Assembly (NCBI GenBank): GCA_034437315.1
Contig: DAOTUC010000198.1
Span: 1-14,567, forward strand
Length of the DNA: 14,567 bases
Source: DSAR01 sp034437315
GTDB taxonomy: Bacteria > Chloroflexota > Anaerolineae > B4-G1
Direction: 5' to 3'
Shown: piece after piece, positions 1 to 7,712 of the stretch
Layout of the letters: each line of letters opens with the position of its first letter
Numbering within the stretch: position 1 is the stretch's first letter
Program-made: the position numbers and the translations under genes
Notes under the pieces: model-generated
The model's input: only the letters and a program-made list of their open reading frames with translations
Told to the model about the DNA's origin: nothing
Database searches by the model: none

Positions 1-308
1 CCTTCACGCTGGTGGAGACGTGGACCGCGTCACTGGAACTCACGGACGGCATCACCGAGACCGGCGAGGTCACGCTAGAAGGCCGCACGTTGACCTGGCG
101 CGTGATAGATGGCGCATCGGACACCTGGCATGTCATCACCAAGACCTTCACTGTGCTGAGCGGCACGTGGCAGACCGCGCACATCACCGAAAGCCTGTGG
201 GTGGCGGGCGCCGATCCCCAGTTGGATGACCGGGTGCTGAGGTTCGAGCACGGCGCAGAGGGTCCCTGGTTCTCGGTCTATCTGCCGCTGGTGTTGCGCA
301 GCGATTGA
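1..308 (+). CDS. C-terminal end of a probable secreted/surface protein (partial)
   Basis: The frame is open to the left edge (codons begin at base 3), so this is the last ~101 residues of a longer protein, not a gene starting at the GTG at 12. The visible part is rich in Thr, Trp and beta-strand-like alternation (WTASLELTDG, GTWQTAHITESLWV) and has no catalytic motif. It ends in WFSVYLPLVLRSD; from general knowledge, YLPLV/I-type endings are common in predicted extracellular proteins of Chloroflexota, which suggests an exported beta-rich protein. It converges on the flavoprotein operon, sharing the hairpin terminator just after its TGA. Function is not recognised. Confidence 0.7.
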   Translation, partial: FTLVETWTASLELTDGITETGEVTLEGRTLTWRVIDGASDTWHVITKTFTVLSGTWQTAHITESLWVAGADPQLDDRVLRFEHGAEGPWFSVYLPLVLRSD

Positions 309-335
309 GGTGTGACGAGCTGCACCCTCTCCTAA

Positions 336-364
336 AAAAGCCCCACCTTTATGGTGGGGCTTTT
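336..364. terminator. Bidirectional intrinsic terminator
   Basis: A perfect 12-bp stem: AAAAGCCCCACC (336-347) pairs with GGTGGGGCTTTT (353-364) around a 5-nt loop. The A run on one side and T run on the other give a U tract in both directions. It sits 27 nt after the stop of the rightward gene and 23 nt after the stop of the leftward flavodoxin, so it can end both transcripts. Confidence 0.93.
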
Positions 365-387
365 CGCTGCCGGGCGTTGAGAGATCG

Positions 388-852
388 CTACGCTTCTACA
401 ATCTGCTCCGCCCACGCCGCTGCGCGCTCCAGCTCACCTTCCTTCAGCGGGCCTTCCGTCCCCTCGACGTAGAAGCCCTCCGGCGGCATCGCCAATTCGC
501 CGCCTTTCTTCGTGAGCCGTTTACCAATCGGTTCGGCCGCGTAGCCGAAGAGCTTGACGAAGAAGTTGAGGATGGCGGAGTTTACGTCCTCCAACGCGAT
601 TCGCGTGTCAAAGGAGGCGACTTTAACGCCGTCGAGTTGTCCCGCTGGGATCTCCTTCAGGAAATCTTTGATGGGCTTGAGCGGTTGAAATTTCTGCGTC
701 GGCGATCCGACAATCAGCGCGTCCATGCCCGTCAACTGCGCCGGCTGCACCTCCGTGACGCGGCGGGCCTCGCAACTCAGCGCCTCGGCCATCTCCTGAG
801 CGACCTTCTCTGTGTTGCCATAAGCGGAATCGTAAATGACTAATGCTTTCAT
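388..852 (-). CDS. Flavodoxin / flavodoxin-domain protein
   Basis: A 154-aa short-chain flavodoxin-like protein that would bind FMN and carry electrons in the cytoplasm. The N-terminal strand and phosphate-binding loop are clear (YDSAYGNTEKVA, residues 7-18, S-x-Y-G-N-T). The second flavin loop region is GSPTQKFQP (about 49-57). Length matches the family. It is the last gene of a three-gene flavoprotein operon, with 56 nt between it and the upstream reductase-like gene, and the shared hairpin terminator lies after its stop. A Shine-Dalgarno-like AGGAG lies 16 nt before the ATG, which is longer than usual. The partner reductase could be the neighbouring gene product, but this is inference. Confidence 0.9.
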   Translation of the reverse strand: MKALVIYDSAYGNTEKVAQEMAEALSCEARRVTEVQPAQLTGMDALIVGSPTQKFQPLKPIKDFLKEIPAGQLDGVKVASFDTRIALEDVNSAILNFFVKLFGYAAEPIGKRLTKKGGELAMPPEGFYVEGTEGPLKEGELERAAAWAEQIVEA

Positions 853-908
853 CGTGCTGATGTTTCTTCTCCTCTCTCTAACGGTTGTTAAATCGACCCT
901 TTCCTTGA

Positions 909-1589
909 TCAGTCATTCGTTGATGCGGCCCATGGACGCTGACGCAACTTCCCAAATTGCCCGTGTTGGCGAGATTGGATGACCCAGCCGAGTTGGCCCA
1001 TAGTGCGGTACATCCACGGCGGAATCAGCGGTTTCCGCATCAGCGCCTGGGCTTCGTGGGGGATTGTCTCGCCTTGCGCCAGCGCCTCCGCTGCCTGATC
1101 CAGCGCGGCGATGACGTTGCGCGCCACACCCGCCGACTCGGTCAGCGGGCGACCTTTGACGGCCTCGCCGGCGCCCAACGCTAACCCGCCGGCCCACGCA
1201 AATCCCGCCGCGCGCGCGAACTGCTCGCAGATCGCCAGGGCCACGTCGTTGTGCGCCGCCTCGGGGAAGCCGCAGTTGATGATGGCCACAAACTGCTGGC
1301 GCGCCGGGCGCTCGCGCGCGTCGAGCCGTTGCGCCAGCACCTCCAGGGTCCGCGTCGCCGGGGCGGGCAGGCTGTCCACGTAGAGGGGCGCGCTGAGGAT
1401 GACGAGATCGGCCTGGGCGACGGCGGCGGTCAGAGCCTCCCGCGTTTCGTCGGTGTGCACATCGCGTTGGACGAAGCGGGTCTCCCCCGTCACGTCGCGC
1501 GCGGCCAATCGATCCAGCAGATAATTGCCGAGTGTGAACGAAGCGCTCTTCTTCAGGCGCGGACTTCCGATGAGTAAGACAGCTTTCAT
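909..1589 (-). CDS. NAD(P)H-dependent oxidoreductase / FMN reductase-like flavoprotein
   Basis: 226 aa starting at the ATG at 1589. This start is chosen because a strong GGAGGTG ribosome site precedes it by 5-6 nt and because the ATG overlaps the stop of the upstream gene in an ATGA junction, implying translational coupling. The frame stays open further upstream, but that stretch is an out-of-frame, Arg-rich reading of the preceding gene. The N-terminus MKAVLLIGSPRLKKSAS is the flavodoxin-fold FMN phosphate loop of the NADPH-dependent FMN reductase superfamily. SAPLYVDSLPAPATRTLE (about 71-88) fits the second flavin-contacting loop. A C-terminal extension (PPWMYRTMGQLGW) is not recognised. 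Substrate unknown; it could reduce the neighbouring flavodoxin. Confidence 0.85.
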   Translation of the reverse strand: MKAVLLIGSPRLKKSASFTLGNYLLDRLAARDVTGETRFVQRDVHTDETREALTAAVAQADLVILSAPLYVDSLPAPATRTLEVLAQRLDARERPARQQFVAIINCGFPEAAHNDVALAICEQFARAAGFAWAGGLALGAGEAVKGRPLTESAGVARNVIAALDQAAEALAQGETIPHEAQALMRKPLIPPWMYRTMGQLGWVIQSRQHGQFGKLRQRPWAASTND

Positions 1590-2173
1590 GCGCGCACCTC
1601 CAGGGCGTCGAACCAGGCGGTTATGGTCGTTTCCAATCCGTTGGCGATCTGCGCGTGCGTCAGCACGTGGGCCTGCCACGCCGGCGCCCACATATTGATG
1701 GCGTTGCGCTCCGCCAATTTTTTGAAGATCGCCTCGCTGGTCGCGTCGCGCTCCGGCGTCACGCCGACGACGAGCAGTTTGGCGTAGCGTTTGTAGCGCG
1801 GTTTGTGGTGCGTCTCGCCATCGACGTTTGCAAAGAAGGGCAGGATGTTGGGGATCAAGTGATCGACGGCCTTTTTCAGTTCCGATGAGTAGCCGCCGAA
1901 AGTGACCGGTGTGAGGTAAATCACCAGCTCGCTTTGCACGACGCTGGCGGCGATGTCGTCGGCGTCGTGTAGCACGCACCGGCCCGGCGTTTGCACCCAG
2001 CAGCCGAAGCAGCCGAGACAGGGGCGGATCTCCTTGTCCTTCAGAACAAAGGGAGTGATGCGCCAGTTGCGCGCGGTCAGCGCATTGACCAGCGCCGTGT
2101 GCAGGGCTGCCGTTGGGGAGTTGTCTGCGCGCATGCCGTTCAAAATCGTGACGTGTTGTTTTCGATGCTTCAT
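1586..2173 (-). CDS. Iron-sulfur flavoprotein-like (flavodoxin-fold) protein
   Basis: 195 aa. The flavodoxin-fold N-terminus (VTILNGMRADNSPTAALH) is followed by a compact cysteine cluster C52-x2-C55-x2-C58-x7-C66. This is the arrangement seen in Isf-type flavoproteins that bind a 4Fe-4S cluster next to FMN. YLTPVTFGGYSSELKKAVDH (about 86-105) is the usual flavin-side loop and helix of NADPH-dependent FMN reductase relatives. It is the first gene of the flavoprotein operon: TTAGGAG lies about 10 nt before the ATG, and its TGA overlaps the next gene by 4 nt. A likely role is electron transfer or reduction of quinones, oxygen species or similar small molecules; the true substrate cannot be read from sequence. 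Confidence 0.85.
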   Translation of the reverse strand: MKHRKQHVTILNGMRADNSPTAALHTALVNALTARNWRITPFVLKDKEIRPCLGCFGCWVQTPGRCVLHDADDIAASVVQSELVIYLTPVTFGGYSSELKKAVDHLIPNILPFFANVDGETHHKPRYKRYAKLLVVGVTPERDATSEAIFKKLAERNAINMWAPAWQAHVLTHAQIANGLETTITAWFDALEVRA

Positions 2174-2236
2174 TGTTGGAGTTCTCCTAACCTGGACAAG
2201 CTAGAACTAAAGGGCGCAACGACCAGCGCGTCCACG

Positions 2237-2257
2237 TTGTCTTCACATTGTCTTCAC
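2237..2257. repeat. 11-bp-period direct repeat in flavoprotein operon leader
   Basis: TTGTCTTCAC occurs at 2237-2246 and again at 2248-2257. Equivalently, CTTCAC-N5-CTTCAC reads on the plus strand. One helical turn between half-sites is the layout bound by OmpR/PhoB-type response regulators. It lies between the putative promoter and the first flavoprotein gene. Regulator identity is unknown. Confidence 0.45.
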
Positions 2258-2295
2258 TTTGATGTATGGCGAACCACCGGGTTGTTGTTGTGCCT

Positions 2296-2310
2296 ATTGT
2301 ATCACACAAT
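2296..2310 (-). promoter_or_regulatory. Putative -10 box overlapped by a palindrome, flavoprotein operon
   Basis: On the minus strand the sequence reads ATTGT-GTGAT-ACAAT, a perfect 5-5-5 inverted repeat containing TACAAT as a candidate -10 element (2296-2301). The -35 region 17-18 bp upstream (around 2319-2325) is a poor match, so the promoter may need an activator or the call may be wrong. The start site would be near 2289, giving a leader of about 115 nt that includes the direct repeat. Confidence 0.35.
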
Positions 2311-2720
2311 GACGTTTAGACGACTTTTATTCCATGCGGGTCTATGATTCTATGATGGGGGAGAATGGAGTAAGATGGTCTATGGTTATTGAGTCACAGC
2401 CTCCTTTCCCACGTTTGGAGTGAACAATTGTGTACCGTCGCCATTCGCCATTGCTTGATGAAGGGGCTTGATATGAAGGGGGACTGGGCGCTCACTGTCA
2501 CACACCTCCCTCCGAGGCTACGTAATGTTACATAGATCGCCTAAATTCTACACGCCTTTTATTAAGAGAAGTTTAAAACGAGGTAAAGATCACTTTAACT
2601 TTGCCCTGGCGGGGAAATTGCGCTTGCTCAGGAGAGATCCAGGGATTGGACACGTTGCGCTGCGCAAGGTCAAACGCGACTCCTGGCGATGCATCGCTGG
2701 GAACCGCTGCATTTTCTCGC
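2311..2720. other. Gene-poor intergenic stretch
   Basis: No convincing gene lies between the flavoprotein operon promoter and the Uma2 promoter. A 73-codon open frame at 2525-2746 has no ribosome site, no recognisable motif and runs into the downstream promoter, so it is not called. Short near-repeats (TCTATGATTCTATGAT near 2341) and a weak AAGTTTAAA / TTTAACTT inverted pair (around 2569-2602) are visible. No tRNA-like fold was found by eye. Confidence 0.5.
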
Positions 2721-2749
2721 TTGCTCTATTCTCATCCATCAGGTAAAAT
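2721..2749 (+). promoter_or_regulatory. Sigma70-like promoter for the Uma2 gene
   Basis: TTGCTC (2721-2726), a 17-bp spacer, then TAAAAT (2744-2749). Transcription would begin near 2756, leaving a leader of about 70 nt before the AGGAGGTG ribosome site and ATG at 2825. Confidence 0.5.
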
Positions 2750-2824
2750 AAATCCAAGCGGGGTATCTGTGACGCTGCGGTGTGCTATGGCGCGCCGCAG
2801 GCCAATCGAGTAGGAGGTGTACGA

Positions 2825-3433
2825 ATGGCTGTTTTGACCAAATCGGCTCCCATTGAGGCGGCGGAAATCAGAAAAACGCCTATCCAGGGAGAATGGACCT
2901 ACGCCGACTACCTGCGCTTGCCGGATGATGGCTGGCAATATGAAGTGATCCATGGGAGGTTGATTATGAACCCGGCCCCGTCGCCGATCCACCAACAGAT
3001 TATCATGCGGCTAAGTGCTGCGATTTTTAATTTCTTGGATCAACACCCCGTCGGCGAGGTGTTTCCGGCGCCGGTTGACGTGGTGATCCCCGGCAAGGCG
3101 GAACCGGTGCAGCCCGATTTGGTCTTCGTCGCCGCCGAGCGGATGGACATCGTCACCCGGCGGGCCATCGAGGGCGCGCCCGACTTGACCGTCGAGGTGC
3201 TCTCGCCCTCCAACTGGTTGGACGACCGGCGGGACAAGTTCGCTCTCTACGCGGCGGTCGGCGTGCGGGAGTATTGGATCGTGGATCCGGATGAGCGCAC
3301 CGTGGATGTGTTCACGTTGCAGGGGGGCCGTTACGCGCTGTTGGACCGCTTCGGCACCGGGGATACGCTGCGCTCTCAGTTGCTGGCGGACTTTGCGGTC
3401 GCTGTGGGGGAGCTTTTCCCGACGACTACGTGA
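2825..3433 (+). CDS. Uma2 family (DUF820) PD-(D/E)xK nuclease-like protein
   Basis: 202 aa. The ATG at 2825 is chosen because AGGAGGTG lies 5 nt upstream; a GTG at 2780 in the same frame lacks this support. The family hallmarks are in order: WQYEVIHGRLIMNPAPS (37-53, conserved E40 and G44), QPDLVFV (97-102, D98), TVEVLSPSN (122-130, E124), K138 and REYWIVDP (148-155). D98, E124 and the nearby Lys fit the PD-(D/E)xK nuclease core known for Uma2 proteins. These occur in large copy number in Cyanobacteria and Chloroflexota with unclear cellular roles. It is a single-gene unit, convergent with the AlbA_2 gene. Confidence 0.92.
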   Translation: MAVLTKSAPIEAAEIRKTPIQGEWTYADYLRLPDDGWQYEVIHGRLIMNPAPSPIHQQIIMRLSAAIFNFLDQHPVGEVFPAPVDVVIPGKAEPVQPDLVFVAAERMDIVTRRAIEGAPDLTVEVLSPSNWLDDRRDKFALYAAVGVREYWIVDPDERTVDVFTLQGGRYALLDRFGTGDTLRSQLLADFAVAVGELFPTTT

Positions 3434-3457
3434 GGATGTCGCCTGATGCCGGGGGCT

Positions 3458-3528
3458 TGTTCGTAGTAGGCGCTTCAGCGCCCCTAAAAGCGCACCGAAG
3501 CCGCTATCTAGCGCGCGCACTACGAACA
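3458..3528. repeat. 71-bp intergenic inverted-repeat element
   Basis: The ends are perfect 10-bp inverted repeats: TGTTCGTAGT (3458-3467) and ACTACGAACA (3519-3528). Inside is a separate hairpin, GGCGCTTCAGCGCC (3469-3482), followed by a degenerate GC-rich second half (TAGCGCGCG near 3509). It lies between the stops of two convergent genes, so it may also serve as a transcription stop. The layout fits a small palindromic or MITE-like repeat dispersed in the genome, but only one copy is visible here. Confidence 0.65.
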
Positions 3529-3553
3529 GATTCACCCCAAGTTATTGAGGATA

Positions 3554-4918
3554 CTACTTGAGGATGTAGTACGTCCCCTTTTTCGCCCCGATTTTCAGCA
3601 GGACCCCTTGCTCGACCAGGTCGACCAGATCCAGGCGTAGCGTCTCTGAGCTCACGTCGGGGCAGAGGTCGCGGTATTCACGATTGGTGATGCGCCCGGT
3701 TTCCTGCACGTAGGCCAGCGCTTTGGCCTGTCGCTCATTCATCGTGCGGGTCCAGGCCGGCATAGGTTCCCGCTCTAGCCGATTCTTGAGCGTGACGGTG
3801 AAGGAGTAGGGGGTGTCGCGGAATTCCGGCGGTTGATGCCCCGCCCGCACCATTTCCTCAATCATCAGATCCACGCCCAGACCCAACTCCTCAATGTAAC
3901 CCCATTGGTAGAGGCCGGTCACCAGGCGCGGGTTGCGCGAGAAATGCTCCTCGACGATGTTATCGACGGTGATGAAACCGGGTAAGCCGCCGGGGCTGAC
4001 GACCTCCAACCGATCGGTAAACATCCGCACTTCGATCCGTCGCCCGCCCAACCGGTAATCCCGATGCGCGACGGCGTTGACCAGCGCCTCTCGCACGGCC
4101 GAGACCGGGTATTCGGTCCGCTCCTCCCGCTCCAGCCCTTTGACCACCGCGCCGATGCGCATTTCTTCCCCGACGACTCCCCACGTGCGCTGGATGATGC
4201 GGGCCAGGTGACCGCTGATCTCCTCGCGGCGACCGTAGCCCGGCTGCCCCGATTCCCCGCGCGGCTCTGTCCCGATGAATTTGACGAACGTCAACCCGCT
4301 CTGGGGCAGGAACGCCTGGGGATGGCGGGCGAAGAGCAGCACCCCGGCTATCGTCGGTTGACCGGCGTCGTTCAGCGCGCCCATCTGTTTCAACAGATCG
4401 TCAATTTTCCGTTTCCACTCTCGGTGCTGGCGCTCCTGCCATTTCTCCAGAAATTCCGTGACAATCTCATCGTCCAGATCTTCGCGCTGTGCGCCCGGCG
4501 CCGTCTCGGCCTCAAACTCGCCGGTCGATTTGGTCGCCGCCAATTGGCGAATCTGGTCGCCGCTGAGTGGGCGATTCTTCGCCCCAGCCCGCACCAATAC
4601 GCGCCCGTCGGTCAGGCTGTGGAGCTCCGTGCTGCGTGTGACGACGATGGCGAAGGCCAGGTCGTCTTTGGCGGCCGCCTGGTGCCAGCGCGCTTCGACC
4701 GGCGGCCGGCATTGGCGCACGGCGGCCCGGAGCGCGGCCTCGACCTCGTCGGCGTACACGTCGCCGGTGATCTTGCCCGCCTCACTCACGCCGATGACGA
4801 TGGCGCCGCCGTCGGAGTTGGCGAAAGCCACCAACGTCTCCGCCAGCGTATCGATCTCCGGTTCCGGCAGAAACGCCAACGTCTGCCCTGGCCGGCGCTC
4901 GTATAGCCTAGGCCGCAT
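3554..4918 (-). CDS. Schlafen AlbA_2 domain / RecG-like HATPase ATP-binding protein
   Basis: 454 aa. Residues ~25-125 form an AlbA_2 (Schlafen-type, formerly AAA_4) domain, with the hallmark LVAFANSDGGAIVIGVSEAG (29-48) and a VLVRAGAKNRPLS segment (107-119). Residues ~270-380 form the HATPase_c_4 domain shared with so-called RecG-like regulators: REALVNAVAHRDY (276-288) supplies the N-box Asn, and GLPGF (311-315) and NPRLVTGLYQWGYIEELGLG (329-348) follow. The last ~60 residues look like a winged helix (GRITNREYRDLCP ... SSETLRLDLVDLVEQGVL). The ATG has an AAGG site 9 nt upstream. It follows gyrA by 47 nt, so co-transcription is likely. Family members are usually called transcriptional regulators; some occur in defence loci. 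The specific role is unknown. Confidence 0.88.
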   Translation of the reverse strand: MRPRLYERRPGQTLAFLPEPEIDTLAETLVAFANSDGGAIVIGVSEAGKITGDVYADEVEAALRAAVRQCRPPVEARWHQAAAKDDLAFAIVVTRSTELHSLTDGRVLVRAGAKNRPLSGDQIRQLAATKSTGEFEAETAPGAQREDLDDEIVTEFLEKWQERQHREWKRKIDDLLKQMGALNDAGQPTIAGVLLFARHPQAFLPQSGLTFVKFIGTEPRGESGQPGYGRREEISGHLARIIQRTWGVVGEEMRIGAVVKGLEREERTEYPVSAVREALVNAVAHRDYRLGGRRIEVRMFTDRLEVVSPGGLPGFITVDNIVEEHFSRNPRLVTGLYQWGYIEELGLGVDLMIEEMVRAGHQPPEFRDTPYSFTVTLKNRLEREPMPAWTRTMNERQAKALAYVQETGRITNREYRDLCPDVSSETLRLDLVDLVEQGVLLKIGAKKGTYYILK

Positions 4919-4965
4919 TTTCTGTTTCCTTCCTCACAGTATCCTCTATCTCTGGCTCTGGCTCA

Positions 4966-7437
4966 CTATCCGGATTTCGCCGTATCGCCGTTGTCGCTGT
5001 TGTTGCCATTGACCACGGCGATAGCCGACGCCTCATCGCCCTTTTTCAGGTCGATCACCTTGGCGCCCATCGTGGCCCGGCCCATCTGGGGGATGTCGGA
5101 TACGTTCGTGCGCAACACCATGCCATTCGCCGAGATGATGGTGATCTCCTCGTCGGGTTTGACCACGCGGGCGGCTACGATGGGGCCGGTGCGGCCGAGT
5201 CGCCGGCTCATACAGCGGATGCCTTTGCCGTAACGCCCTTGCGCCCGAAATTCGCTCAACGGCGTGCGCTTGCCATATCCCTTGGCGGTGATGGTGAGTA
5301 GATCCCCCTCTGGATCGACTACGCAGGCCATTGCCACGCGATCGTTTTCCTCCAGCTTGATGGCGTAGACCCCCATCGCGTTGCGGCCGGTGGAGCGCAC
5401 TTCCTTCTCGCGGAAGCGCAACGCTTGACCTCGCTGGGTGACGACGATCAATTCCTCGTTTCCGTGAGTCAGTTTCACCCATCCCAATTCGTCCCCCCCG
5501 TCATCGTCCAGGTTGATGGCGATCAGGCCGCTGGGGCGCACGCTGCTGAACTCGCTCAACTCGGTGCGCTTGACCCGCCCCATCTGCGTGACCATTGTCA
5601 GATAGCCCGCTCGATCGAAGTCCGGGATGGAAATCGCCGCCGTGACCAGCTCCTCGGCGTCCAGCGAGATGATGCCAGCCAGGAGCACGCCCTTCGCGGT
5701 GCGACCGGCGTCCGGGATCTGGTAAACGCGCTCCTGGTAGACCTTGCCCTGGTTGCTGAAGAAGAGAATTGAGTCCAACGTCCCCGCCGTCAGCGAGTGG
5801 AGGATGTCGTCCTTTTCTCGCGTGCTCATCCCGATCACTCCCCGTCCGCCGCGGCCTTGCGAGCGATAGACGTCTACCGGCACACGCTTGATGTAACCGC
5901 GTTCCGTGATCGTCACCAGCACTTCTTCTTCGGCGATTAGATCCTCTTCGTCGAGGCTGGCGTCTTCCAGGAGGATGCGCGTGCGGCGGCCGTCGCCATA
6001 GGCCTGTTTGACCTCGGCCAAATCGCCCTTGATGAGATAGAGAATTTTTCGCGGTGAGTTTAACAGGTCTTCCAGGTAAGCGATCTGCTGGATCAAGGCC
6101 AGGTATTCGTCCTCAATCTTCTGGCGTTCCAGCGCCGCCAAGCGACGCAATTGCATATCCAGGATTGCCTGGGCCTGGGCCTCCGATAGATCGAAGTTGG
6201 ACATCAGGCGTTCGCGGGCGGTCGTCGCATCGGGCGATTGACGGATGGTCTTAATCACGGCGTCCAGGTGATCCAGCGCGATTTTCAGCCCTTCCAGGAT
6301 GTGGGCGCGTTGGCGAGCTTTCTCCAGTTCATGCTCGGTGCGCCGGGTCAGGACCTCGCGGCGGTGCTCGATGTAGAGCTGCAACGCCCGCTTGAGCGTG
6401 AGCAATTTCGGTTCGCCATCCACCAGCGCCAATAATTGTGCGCCGAAGGTCGATTGGAGCGGCGTGTATTTGAAGAGTTGATTGAGCGTCTTGTGTGGAT
6501 GCGCCCCGCGCTTTAACTCAATGATGATGCTCATCCCCCGCCGGTCCGACTCGTCCCGTAGGTCGGAGACTGAATCGAGTTTGCCCTCGCGCACCAGGGC
6601 GGCGATCCGTTCCAGCAAGGTGGTCTTGTTCACCATATAGGGGATCTCGGTGACGACGATGCGGTGGCGATTGCCGCGCATTTCCTCGATGTGCGTCATC
6701 GCTCGCATAATGATGCGCCCCCGCCCGGTGGCATAGGCCTGGACGATGCCCTCGCGTCCGACGATCATACCGCCGGTCGGGAAGTCGGGTCCCTCGACGA
6801 ACGTCATCAGATCTTCCAGTGGGATGTCGTCCACGGTGTCCCAATGCTCAATCAGATAGGTCAGGGCGTCGCAGACCTCGTTCAAATTGTGGGGGGGGAA
6901 GTTGGTCGCCATACCGACGGCGATGCCAGAGGAGCCGTTGATCATCAGGTTGGGCATACGGGAGGGGAGCGCGGATGGTTCTTGCAACGTTCCATCGAAA
7001 TTGTCGACCCAATCGACGGTGTCCTTCGCTATATCTAGCAGGAGCTCGGCGGCGGGGCGGTTCATGCGGGCCTCGGTATAGCGCATCGCGGCCGGGCTGT
7101 CGCCGTCAATCGAGCCGAAGTTCCCCTGTCCATCTACCAGGGGGTAGCGCAGCGAGAAGTCCTGGGCCATACGGGCCATCGCTTCGTAGACCGCGGAATC
7201 GCCGTGGGGATGGTATTTGCCCAACACCTCGCCCACGATGCGGGCCGATTTTTTGTAGGGCGAGCCGGGGACGATTCCCATGTCGTGCATCGCGTAGAGG
7301 ATGCGTCTTTGGACCGGTTTGAGGCCATCGCGCACGTCGGGCAGCGCGCGCGAAACGATGACGCTCATCGCGTAATCCAGGTACGCGCTACGCATCTCGT
7401 GGTCGATGTCTACAGATTGTATTGCGCCTATTTCCAC
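4966..7437 (-). CDS. gyrA: DNA gyrase subunit A
   Basis: 823 aa with GTG start at 7437, preceded by GGAGG at 7 nt. This gives an N-terminus MEIGAIQSVDIDHEM of normal length. An in-frame GTG at 7524 would add 29 unconserved residues and lacks a spaced ribosome site. The breakage-reunion domain is intact: catalytic Tyr120 in AAMRYTEARM, and HPHGDSAVYEAMARMAQDF in the quinolone-determining region, with Ser81 and Glu85 at the E. coli 83/87 positions. The C-terminal pinwheel carries the GyrA box as SQGRGGRG, which separates gyrase from topoisomerase IV ParC, and later a degenerate blade motif QGRYGKG. With GyrB it supercoils DNA. gyrB is not in the window. The AlbA_2 gene follows in the same orientation. 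Confidence 0.97.
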   Translation of the reverse strand: MEIGAIQSVDIDHEMRSAYLDYAMSVIVSRALPDVRDGLKPVQRRILYAMHDMGIVPGSPYKKSARIVGEVLGKYHPHGDSAVYEAMARMAQDFSLRYPLVDGQGNFGSIDGDSPAAMRYTEARMNRPAAELLLDIAKDTVDWVDNFDGTLQEPSALPSRMPNLMINGSSGIAVGMATNFPPHNLNEVCDALTYLIEHWDTVDDIPLEDLMTFVEGPDFPTGGMIVGREGIVQAYATGRGRIIMRAMTHIEEMRGNRHRIVVTEIPYMVNKTTLLERIAALVREGKLDSVSDLRDESDRRGMSIIIELKRGAHPHKTLNQLFKYTPLQSTFGAQLLALVDGEPKLLTLKRALQLYIEHRREVLTRRTEHELEKARQRAHILEGLKIALDHLDAVIKTIRQSPDATTARERLMSNFDLSEAQAQAILDMQLRRLAALERQKIEDEYLALIQQIAYLEDLLNSPRKILYLIKGDLAEVKQAYGDGRRTRILLEDASLDEEDLIAEEEVLVTITERGYIKRVPVDVYRSQGRGGRGVIGMSTREKDDILHSLTAGTLDSILFFSNQGKVYQERVYQIPDAGRTAKGVLLAGIISLDAEELVTAAISIPDFDRAGYLTMVTQMGRVKRTELSEFSSVRPSGLIAINLDDDGGDELGWVKLTHGNEELIVVTQRGQALRFREKEVRSTGRNAMGVYAIKLEENDRVAMACVVDPEGDLLTITAKGYGKRTPLSEFRAQGRYGKGIRCMSRRLGRTGPIVAARVVKPDEEITIISANGMVLRTNVSDIPQMGRATMGAKVIDLKKGDEASAIAVVNGNNSDNGDTAKSG

Positions 7438-7553
7438 AAGAGTGCCTCCACAGACTAGTTTGATGAGGGCGGCTGTTGAGCTCGTGGCTCGGTCGGAACA
7501 GACCTCGGAACCAACTACAGCCACTCCCTTGAGCCGTTACACCACGGCATAAT

Positions 7554-7559
7554 ATTATA
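7554..7559 (-). promoter_or_regulatory. gyrA promoter (-10 box)
   Basis: A perfect TATAAT on the minus strand, with a poor -35 hexamer 17-18 bp upstream. A start near 7547 gives a leader of about 110 nt before the GTG at 7437. Divergent from the MFS promoter 70 bp away. Confidence 0.6.
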
Positions 7560-7627
7560 CCGCAAAGTGGCTAATAAAGCGAAGAAAAATTTCAACCTTC
7601 CCGTACTCGCCTTGTCCTGTGATCAGA

Positions 7628-7656
7628 TTGCCTCTTACAGGTCTGCGTGTTACAAT
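7628..7656 (+). promoter_or_regulatory. Sigma70-like promoter for the MFS transporter
   Basis: TTGCCT (7628-7633), a 17-bp spacer, then TACAAT (7651-7656). A start near 7663 leaves about 50 nt before the ATG at 7713. Confidence 0.6.
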
Positions 7657-7712
7657 AGTGGGCGTTATGCTAACGATTGCTGACTTTTCCTATCACCAGC
7701 TTCAATTTCTCG

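Noticed and set aside
1590..1979. In-frame extension of the FMN reductase-like gene to an upstream start, giving 356 aa
   Set aside because: The extra ~130 residues are Arg/His-rich and antisensical, being another frame of the Isf-like gene; the ATG at 1589 has a strong GGAGGTG site and an ATGA overlap.
2525..2746. 73-codon plus-strand open frame before the Uma2 gene
   Set aside because: No ribosome site, no motif, and it overlaps the TTGCTC-17-TAAAAT promoter.
4064..4906. 280-codon plus-strand open frame opposite the AlbA_2 gene
   Set aside because: Entirely antisense to a well-supported gene; low-complexity Arg/Leu/Gly composition typical of shadow frames in GC-rich DNA.
7438..7524. Upstream GTG start for gyrA (852 aa)
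   Set aside because: The extra 29 residues do not resemble a GyrA N-terminus, and the ribosome site there has almost no spacing, while GGAGG is 7 nt before the GTG at 7437.
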